NCBI RefSeq assembly: GCF_020184175.1
Contig: NC_065530.1
Coordinates: forward strand, 47,965,260 to 48,029,259
Reading direction: 5' to 3'
DNA length: 64,000 nt
DNA from: Aphis gossypii
Lineage: Eukaryota; Arthropoda; Insecta; Hemiptera; Aphididae
Position numbers and translations under genes: made by a program. Positions 55,245 through 64,000 of this stretch are shown piece after piece (within the stretch, counting starts at the first letter, position 1; every line of letters begins with the position of its first letter). The notes beneath the pieces were generated by a model that was given only the letters and a program-made list of their open reading frames with translations, was not told where the DNA came from and did no database searches.

Positions 55245-55268
55245 TCGTCGTCGTCGTCGTCGTCGTCG
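55245..55268 (+). repeat. TCG trinucleotide repeat
   Basis: Eight TCG units, followed at once by a GGC-rich array. Confidence 0.95.
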
Positions 55269-55269
55269 G

Positions 55270-55313
55270 AGGCGCGGCGGCGGCGGCGCGGCGGCGGCGG
55301 CGGCGACGGCGGC
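55270..55313 (+). repeat. GGC trinucleotide array, interrupted
   Basis: GGC/GCG units with GCGCGG and GAC interruptions. On the minus strand it is a CCG-rich, strongly structured tract. Confidence 0.9.
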
Positions 55314-58300
55314 GACGACGACCGTAATAAATAATCCAAATAATAGGCTCGAAAGTTTTTTTTCTTCCTTTTTAGCCACCAAACCATCGTTGCCGCCGCC
55401 GCCACGAGCTTTTCAATTAATAACTTTAGGAACAACTCATTTTTTAATGAATCGGTTGGTCGGAAAAAAATCTCTCGAATAAAAAACAAAAAAAAATACG
55501 TACGGAACAATTGAATAATTAGTTTTTAATAATTTTTTTTTCTTCCCGCTGCAGTCGTTCACTCGCTCACTCGGTGGTCACGGCCACCCGCGCACCCACA
55601 TCGCGTCCCCCACGCCACGGCCGATTATCGAGGCTGCTGCTCGATTCCGCGAGTCATTAAGCCGCCCGAAAACTCGCGAATTACCTAACTATAAATCAAC
55701 GAAAAAATCTCAAACACGTCAAGGGACGCGTGGATATTATGGTATATGAAAAAAATAAACCACGAAAAGAAAAATCCCTTCCCGAAGCATAATGCGTATA
55801 ATGACATCGCATTCCTATAACGGCCCAATACTACGATACGAGCGCATTATACGATTGATATAATGTCTATCGTTGTACCTACTCACTAACGATTTATAAA
55901 TGTTTATTATGTATTATTAATTATATTGTTTCGCGTATAAAATTAACTATACATAAGTATAATATACTAAATCACGAGGAAATAATATTACAAAAGTTTT
56001 AATACAAAAAAAAAAAAAAAAATCAAGTTAATCTAGAATTTAGTCTTTTGAGTTTATAGCGATTTAAGTAATAAAATATTAATCGTTTTCAGATTTTTAT
56101 ATCCTCGTACATTGTTATTGCAGAGATGGTATATGTTAGTATTAGCTCCAAGATTAAAATAAAATATTACAAATGAGAACGAATTTAAATTCGAATGAAA
56201 GAAAACATAACACAAAATAACATCGTGTCACACGCAATGATTTGTTTATTGCATTCTATACACTAAAATATTTTATCATCTCAACATGTTTAAAATATAT
56301 CATCTCTATACCGTAAAAACGACGTTATGTCGAAAGTTTATATTTGTTCAGTAATGAGAATAACGATAGTAAAATGGCGGATTTTCGTTGTTTTTGTTCG
56401 CAATTTATATTCGATACAATTTAAACGAGTTGAAGGTTTAAAAATTTAATGACATTTTTTTCATTTATTTATAGGTAAATAATATTCTATAAACGCTTTT
56501 TTCACTGTGAATTTCACGCTAATGCACTCGGAAATAATCTGCGATATTCTTTTGTGAGCGTTTACTGCGAAGATTTTTATTTTTATTTTATATATATAAA
56601 CAAATGAGAGTATAAAGGTTTTAAGGCTCCGTATCTTTGTCTCGTAAAAGATGTTTACCGGCTGAACCAGTGAATAAGAATAAACTCAGAATCATCTCTA
56701 TTACGTTCTTAGTAAATTGAACGATGCGACATTATTATTTCATACCCACCTACTCCACGGCAATACAAATTCCAAATGCGAATATTAAATTTAATATCAA
56801 AACAAAAAAATCGTTATTTTTTATTCTCATGTGATATTAAATAATTATTGAGAAATATAATTATTAATAATATGCCCCACTCGAGTAGACCGTAAAACGA
56901 AAAATATGATGGAAACGTCAAATGGAATAATGCTGTAACTTGTAGAGGATAGTGAGATATTATTATGGGTGGTTGTTCTACACCGATTAATTTTTTCAAC
57001 CCATAAGAATTAGCCTGGCTTATTCCATCTCAAATCCATTATCTTAAGAGTATACTTTGTAACTTAATATATTTACGGTAAGTGCATAGCCGTATAGGTA
57101 TTGGAGATACTTGAATAAAAACTATCCATCACATTTTTCGCAGTTAACGGGTTTTAAACGTAAATACTAGTTACTTACAAATATCGTACTCATCTAATAT
57201 TATATAACTTGTTATTTTTTTTTTCAATCAGTTCCACAAGAGAAAATATGACTTTGGCGTGTTATAATACGTCGGATAAATAACCCGAGCATTAAATGTA
57301 TATATTTTTCATAATATACTCAACATATATGTACATAGTTATTGGTTAGGCATGGGGTACTTACAGCTAGTGTTATGTAAGTTTAAAATCCAATTGAAAC
57401 AATCATCTTTGCTGTATATAGGTATTTTATTCCTATTAGTTGTTATGCAGGTTAGGTTACAAGTTTATAACTATACAGCGCATATATATATATACATAGG
57501 TATTGGCATAAGTATTATGGTTATACTGCTGCAGCAGTTATACACACGCATTTACCCGCGTCCAATCGTAATGCCTATATTAAGCAATGGTTGTCCTATA
57601 TATTGCTCACTGCAGTCGTGGGGCGGAAAATAAACGCATTTTTTACTTCACCCTTAGACAAAAGAAGAAAAAATCCAGTGAGTGTAACAAATACGAAACG
57701 CCAATGTGTGTGGCACGCCACGTATATATTCCTAACGAACGGCACTTCATTTATCGCGTGTATAGTTACATTATATACCAAAAGTCTTTTAACTTTTTTA
57801 GTTATAAACCTATAGTTGAAAGTATTAATTTTTCCAAGATTATTAACTATATCATAATATGTACCTAATAATATATTTTATGTACATTTGATGCGATTAT
57901 CTCCGTCGATTAGACATCGTGCTACAATATTTTTAACACACCTTGAGGTATTGCGAATTGCTATAAAAGCAATAAAGCAAAACAAATAATATAATAATAT
58001 TATAAAACATGTTTAACTATTTATTTGTTTAATAAATTGTTTATTTTTGCGAAATTATCGTACAAATGTTTTTTTGTAGGGAACCAGCGAAGGAATTCGA
58101 ATAAAACGTAGCACTTTTGTTTTCCCTCTCTAATTTATGGGAAGTGTTCGTTTTAATGGCCAATTATAGATTAATAAGAACATAATACACACATTTACGG
58201 TCGGGTTATATGCACAATGTTGAGAAAAGTACGTGCAGTTTGAATTATATCCCCGGAGGTTAGGTAAAAGTGAATTTTGAATTGTATGAAAACAATTATA

Positions 58301-59989
58301 TATACAGTTTACACCCATATTACCAACTATATTTTACCAAATAATATATTTGACAATAGGTATGACAATGATTATCATAATATATTGTAATAGTTATTAT
58401 TAATATTATTTATATTTATATACAATTTAAATATATCAAAACATTGCATTTGAAATACGATTATATTTTATTTTGCCACTGTTATATTAATATTAGTCTC
58501 ATTTTTATATAGTAGTTAATAAAGTTACGTCATATCGTATTCAATTCTGAATAAAAAATGCATCTATATGCTATATTTAGTTAAAAAAATATATCCCCGG
58601 CTGTTTTGTTTGACTCAAGTTTTTCAGTCACTCTAAGCATAGTAATAATAATTATAATTATAACAAATAAAATAAAAATCGTTTAAAATTTAAATGTTAT
58701 TTCGTCGTGTTTATCATATTGAGCTCTTTCGAGAAGAAAAAGTTTAATGATTATTAAAAGGGTTTATATAAATGGAAAGTAAACGTTCATTTCAGCGTAC
58801 GAAATATCATTGGTGTTTTTTTTTTTTTTATTTTTTTTTTTTATTTGTATAACAAAAGGAACTCATTAGTTTCAAACAATTGCAAAAGGAATGAGAAAAA
58901 TAAATTGAAATATATACTAGTATATAGATACTATATATGTATACATATTATTATAAATACTTGAACAAAGAAAGCTAAAATAGTTAATTACAAATAATAT
59001 TCTTATTAGTTAGTTTGCTCATCTCGAAATCAATTCAATAAAAAATATTCAACGTATTTTTATTAAAATATTTTCAAAGTTAAATATATTTTTCCGGCAA
59101 ATTTTAAATTATTTAATTTGTTTTTATAGAAAATTAAATAGAAATAACACTATTGTTGGAAAAAATATCAGTTTTTATGTATGATCGATATAAATATCAT
59201 TCTTTATTAAATATAGTAAAAGTGTTCAATTTCAAAAATTCACAATTCACAAGTTAATATTTTACCGTAAAAATGCAATTACAACAATTAGGCCAATTTA
59301 TGATATATTTTTTTCATATTTATTATCTAGATAATGAATAGAATTAACTTGCAACTTATTTACAGTGAATAGATTATATTGTAATATAAATATCATCTCG
59401 ATAAATGTATTTCGATACAATATACTTTGGATTAAACGCAATTTTAATGTCATAAAATCAAAATAAAATGCAGAACTATTTTACCTACGATTGCGACCGC
59501 TTCAACACAACGCAATCACTATGTCGTACGATCAATAATATTATTATACTTTATATTATACGCAATACATTACGTACGTCCGCGAAGTAACGAGTGGCAG
59601 TTATAATAATAATAATAATATCTATCCTATCGTATAGTCGCCGTACAATCATATTTGTTGTTATACGCATCATATCGTGCGTATAACAATATTACAATAA
59701 CGGTCACAAACTATACACCGACGAGTCATATCATATACGTATGCACACAGTATATATTATACATTATTATGTGCGGGATTCGCGATTTATTTTATATTTT
59801 ATCATATTTTATTGTTCCGAGGCTCGATCGATGTCTGAGCGTGCGCTGCCGCGGCAAAACGCGGCGGCGGTGGACGACGACTCGCATTAGTACTGTGAAT
59901 TATACGTCAAGTAAAATAATATAATATTGCCGGTCACCCAGCCAAACCCACCGCGGACGACGCGGTCACGAGCGGAGCGTGTATAATAC

Positions 59990-60015
59990 TATTATTATTA
60001 TTATTATTATTATTA
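59990..60015 (+). repeat. ATT trinucleotide microsatellite
   Basis: Eight or nine ATT units, just downstream (minus sense) of the candidate donor at 60027. Confidence 0.93.
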
Positions 60016-60027
60016 GACAGGACTTAC

Positions 60028-60181
60028 ACGCGATTGCCGCGTTTGCTGCAGCCTTTCGAACCGCAGTAATACGATCGCCGCGATAGTTTTGTGTGTTCGG
60101 AGAAAAGAACTTTTCACTCAAAGGCGGGGTGCATAACGCGATGACGGTTGAACGCGATAGCAGCCCCGTCGTCGTCGTCAT
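60028..60181 (-). CDS. speculative first coding exon upstream of the His/Gln exon
   Basis: In a CpG-rich patch, an ATG at 60181 opens a frame beginning MTTTTGLLSRSTVIALCTPP and ending with RKAAANAAIA before a good donor (GTAAGTCC). The exon would be 51 codons plus one base. That phase-1 exit fits the phase-1 entry of the 54068-54234 exon, which would give a Ser codon at the junction. An ATT microsatellite lies just inside the intron. I recognise no homologue, the start context is ordinary (C at -3), and frames of this length occur by chance in GC-richer DNA. Splice-phase agreement alone has a one-in-three chance. Confidence 0.15.
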
Positions 60182-61129
60182 GAGTGTTATTATCGTGATG
60201 ACGGTGTCGCGTGGTTTTCACAAATTGTGATTAAATGTATTATACGTATATGTAAGTAACCATCGCGATAGACGTATAGGGAAATATTAATTACTATCGC
60301 GAGAGAGTATCGGAGCCCGATAACTATATATATATATATTATACATAATATATGATGATACCGCCGCATTTACTATACGATTGACGTGCAAGGGTATACA
60401 GGCCTCTGCAGCCACACCCTCACGACGGTCGGACTTATGAGCGCGATCAGGGGTGTGCACATAATATAATCTACTATTTATTATAGGTAACATTTTCATA
60501 GCGAGGAGTGCTGTCATGATGGTGTAGACGATACTCATGGTGATGCTTAATTGGCGAAGGGAACCCGTGATTACGCTTTTCCCTCCTTTTTTATTTTGAG
60601 TGGATTTTATTATTTTTTTTTAAACCGAGGGGAGATTTTCTTTTATGGATTTTTCACAAAACCACTTTCGAGACTGTATGGGAATATATATACACATAAG
60701 AGAAAAAACAAGTGCAAGCTGGAGCTGTATCTGCAGTATATTGAAAATCAAATATCTACTGAAGCGTATACGGCATATGTCTTTATGACAAAAGTTAATT
60801 TTAAAATTTCCCTACAACAGCATTTTCCGGTGACTATGAGACTACAATAATACTGTAATTATTATTCTTCTATTATTGTATATTTCAAACTAGTAACAAT
60901 TAATAGTATATCATTATACCTACTTTAATAATAATTATGAATTTCGATTTAATAATTATTTACGCGCGTTCGTCTATACGTGCACCCAAAATAATAATAA
61001 TGTACAATAATTATTAAATGTGTAGGTTTAATAGACCGACGAAAACAATTTATTTGTCATCTAAATATTAGATTTGCCGTCTATACATATATCAACAGCA
61101 CTACAACACAATAATATTATATCTATACT

Positions 61130-61600
61130 ATACACTGCCAAAGCTTCTCTAATCTGGGCAGATCACTGGGTTATATTATATCGTGAGACCTTTGAATCTC
61201 CGAGTCTACCTTGACCGCAATTCTTACGTAGTACACGCCGAACGTCTTCTTTACATAATAATATTTTATACATAAGTACTTACACGTTACTGTGACTTTT
61301 GTGTCAACCACGGCAAGCAAATCGTTGAATAAGTCATTTATATGCGCACGAAAACCCCGTCGGGGAATATCTAACGAAAAGCAGATGCCGGCAAAGCTAG
61401 CCCCGTACACCGTTTGAGATTAAAAAAAAAAGAAAATTATAATAATAAACCGCTTGCTCCTCGAGCATTCCTATCCCCGCCGGCCGACTGGTGATTTGCA
61501 TTTTGAAAAAACAACTGCACGTTCGCTAACTTTACATCGGTGAATGAAAAGGAGGCGGCGGTGATGTCTAATAACATTAAGTATACAAAAATGTACCTAC
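61130..61600 (-). other. GC-richer patch with a possible alternative exon
   Basis: On the minus strand the frame reading YGASFAGICFSLDIPRRGF, continuing through AHINDLFNDLLAVVDTKVTV, runs to a strong donor (GTAAGTAC, GT at 61282-61283). Upstream of it is a T-rich tract (about 61418-61435) and a possible acceptor GGGGCTAG at about 61398. The donor leaves phase 1, compatible with the exon at 54234. I do not recognise the peptide. Chance is the default explanation. Confidence 0.15.
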
Positions 61601-62831
61601 GGGTGATTTTTTTTTTTTTCAAAATGCACATTTTACTAGATACATTTGAAGTTTTGAGTTTTTGTATGATTAAATAAAAGAAAACTTTTAACAACATATT
61701 AGATGTTATTCAATTGGTTTTTTTTGCATGATAAAAAATTAGTGATTCCTTAACAATATAATTTAGTATTTTTTTTTCTTCTTTTAATTTTTTATACACG
61801 GTTATAATTTTTAATACTCAAAGAAAATATTTTTTTAAATATATTTTGATTCCTGTTTATACGTTCTTACATTGGGGTTAATGGATATTATTAACAATGT
61901 TGAAATCGGTGAAGCCGTCAAAATATAACGATTTATTGTAGTTTGTATATTTCATCGATTTAAATCGTTAAATATACATTATAAAGTTAACCGAATATTA
62001 TATATGGTTAAAAGTTTCAAAAGTTAAATAATTAAATAAGAATTGCAAAAATTTCTCGAGATAAATAAAAAACCTAATCAATGTATACGATGCACGCACT
62101 TTCGAATTTAGATACATTATTGACTACAATATTTTCTCTAGACGTAAAAATCAATTGTCAAACTTATATTTTATCAATTTAATACACACAACAAGCCACA
62201 GTGATGTTCCTTTTTGTCTTATTAAGGTTTGATTATTTTACTTTTTACTTAAGTTCGTTGCGTCCAATAGCTACCAGATGTAGGAAGATTTCAAGCGCTA
62301 AACCCGCCATTTGAAATAATAAAAACAAATTAATATCATAATAAAAAATTATACATTATATTCTCGTATGTAAAATTTTAATATTTTAATATGGCGTTCA
62401 CTTCAAAGTCTTAAAAATCTAATAATTGAATATTTTTATTATCATTAATTATATTTCCAGTTATTTAGAATGAAGTATAATAATTTTTAAATGTGTATCA
62501 TTTTACTAGAACGTCTAGAACGTTATAATTTGTATATTATAAAATATTTCTAAAAATTACGTCGCGTGATAAAGATTTTAATGGAAAGTTGTAAGAATAA
62601 CAACATCTGCAATAATTCCTTATACAAAATTTGATATAAATAATAATAATGATTTTTTCCTTCTTCCGGATAATGTAAATATTTTCTACGTATTTAATAA
62701 CTTTTACAAAATAATTTGTTCAGTGTTCATGTATCGATATCGTATATACCTACTTTGCGAATTATTTGAGTGCGTTTGGATTTACATACTTATCGGTGTA
62801 TAAAAGGAAAACACATATATTATACATACCA

Positions 62832-62832
62832 A

Positions 62833-62857
<25 letters not shown>
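62832..62857. repeat. AT dinucleotide microsatellite
   Basis: Thirteen uninterrupted AT units. Confidence 0.95.
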
Positions 62858-62864
<7 letters not shown>

Positions 62865-64000
62865 AAATATTATACATCTTCAAATGTTCAATCGCCCGAG
62901 ACTTTAATATCAGTGCCATCTAAACCACCGTGTAATAACAAATATAATATATTTTATAAACGTATACATACATATATGCATATATATATATATATGTTTG
63001 TATAATAGTGTAAATAGTTGAATATGCATACAGCAAGTTGAATCGTTTAAATACGTTCGAACTAAGAAATGAATATTTCCAGGATATTAAAGCGTAGTCA
63101 GTGGATATAGGTATTATAATTTTCACACATCATTCGTCAGTAATAAATAGTAAAAAAAATTTTTTTATAAAATAATATACTAATACATCAAAAGTAAGTT
63201 ATACGATTTCGATTAAAAGTTAATTTATTTTTCTTTGTTTATTATAACGTAATTAGTATAATATATACATAATATATGTACAACGAAATGTGTAAATAAT
63301 TATTTTACAGAATAGTCAGAATTAGCGCAAGTGGAAGATAGATTTTAGTTTAAAAAACAAACTTTGGGTTTGCAGATGCAAACTTTTTTTTAAAGCACTG
63401 ATCCCATTTTTAGAAGTAAAATCTTTTTTTGAGAAAATATTATATTTTGGTTTAATAGATAGTATTTTATATTGTTAAACGAAATATGGAATCATACCAC
63501 ACATTATTAGAATAAACACTACACCTATAACATATAATTCCTACCCCCGTTCCATGAGCCTGATTTTTTATCTACAAAGGTTTTAAAGACTATTTCATAA
63601 CCGTACAATATTATAGTCTTCTTATATGTAAAACTAAAATTCGTTTTTGCTGTGTGTGCAGTCAAATAATCTAAATACAACAGATTTGAGTAAACAAATA
63701 AATATTAGACGAATAAAAAAAATCTTGTAAAAAACTATTTTCTCCTTTTTTTAATTTAGTTGATGGATAATATATAATATTTTGTTCGATGAATTTGGAA
63801 AAATAGTTTCACCAGAAAAAAAATATCCATTCTTTTTGATCTACGTTATTTTTTACGCATACATGGCGCTTTTATGCATATATATATATTTCTCGATATC
63901 CGATTGGCAGAAGAGCTGACGGGGTGGTAAAAAAAAAATAAAATAAATAAACAAAATAACATAAAACTTGGACACGCGTAAAGTTATCCAAACGGACCTT

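Larger units (their letters stand above)
54100..55650. promoter_or_regulatory. CpG-rich trinucleotide-repeat island, candidate internal Rbp6 promoter
   Basis: This is the most GC- and CpG-rich stretch of the window, in sharp contrast to the AT-rich sequence on both sides. It holds GAC, TCG, GGC and CCG repeats, a GAGCGAGAGCGAGA tract near 54970, and overlapping open frames on both strands that come from the lack of AT-rich stops. At its left edge is the candidate His/Gln exon with a good minus-strand donor 2.8 kb before the first RRM2 exon. Position and composition fit a promoter with 5' UTR exon(s) for a shorter Rbp6 transcript. No TATA box or start site can be assigned by eye. It might also be only an intronic island or a conserved regulatory block. 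Confidence 0.4.
54235..64000. other. sequence upstream of the candidate 5' exon, no recognised gene
   Basis: If the full-length Rbp6 transcript starts to the right of the window, this is all intron. Beyond the CpG island ending near 55650, most of it is AT-rich with no gene seen. Two CpG-rich patches stand out, at about 59820-60450 and 61130-61600, each with minus-strand frames ending at good donor sites. No RRM1 exon was found here. Confidence 0.6.

Noticed and set aside
54496..55510. Multiple overlapping frames of 68-110 codons rich in Val, Ala, Arg, Pro or Asp runs
   Set aside because: They are translations of GAC, TCG and GGC repeats in every register on both strands. Several begin with GTG or TTG.
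51290..64000. Search for RRM1 exons of Rbp6 on the minus strand
   Set aside because: None of the signature segments (GGLSWQT, GFGFVTFSDP, RRAHPK) could be seen, so RRM1 is presumed to lie beyond the window.
1..64000. CRISPR arrays, bacterial operons, rRNA and intact transposons
   Set aside because: No spaced direct repeats, ribosome-binding-site-led gene runs, rRNA cores or transposase/reverse-transcriptase motifs were seen.

Overview
This window is animal nuclear DNA, almost certainly insect and most likely from an aphid or a close hemipteran relative. It is strongly AT-rich, full of short AT palindromes of the TATAATATTATA type and AT or TTA microsatellites, and dotted with CpG-rich islands that are not CpG-depleted. 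It has no bacterial gene layout. The insect and protein-family assignment is firm. The aphid assignment is inference from base composition and motif style.

The only protein gene I can identify is on the minus strand: the Musashi-type RNA-binding protein gene (Rbp6 in insects, Msi1/Msi2 in vertebrates). Three consecutive short exons encode nearly all of its second RNA-recognition motif (RRM2). They lie at 51197-51289, 26591-26639 and 162-244, and are separated by introns of about 24.6 kb and 26.3 kb. Their splice sites and phases agree and together they read continuously. The next exon (starting VECKKAQPKE in the family) lies left of base 1. RRM1, which precedes this segment in normal Musashi proteins, was not found in the 12.7 kb to the right, so its exons are probably beyond base 64000.

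About 2.8 kb upstream of the first RRM2 exon is a CpG-rich, trinucleotide-repeat-rich island (about 54.1-55.65 kb). A candidate exon at its left edge (54068-54234, minus) is His/Gln/Pro-rich. It ends in ATG immediately before a GTATGT donor, in phase with the RRM2 exon, which itself begins with ATG. The simplest reading is an internal promoter and 5' exon for an Rbp6 isoform lacking RRM1. A weaker candidate upstream coding exon lies at 60028-60181.

The one clear RNA gene is a tRNA-Arg (anticodon UCG) at 45342-45414 on the plus strand, inside the Rbp6 intron and antisense to it, with intact A and B boxes and a T5 terminator.

The rest is intron or upstream sequence: AT-rich DNA with microsatellites, plus CpG-rich patches near 5.6-6.1, 13.3-14.25, 15.6-17.1, 18.7-19.0, 21.3-21.7, 34.0-34.5, 36.1-36.7, 46.3-46.6, 49.4-49.6, 53.2-53.6, 59.8-60.5 and 61.1-61.6 kb. 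These could hold enhancers, alternative exons or nested short genes. I saw no intact transposable element, CRISPR array, rRNA or second recognisable protein gene.
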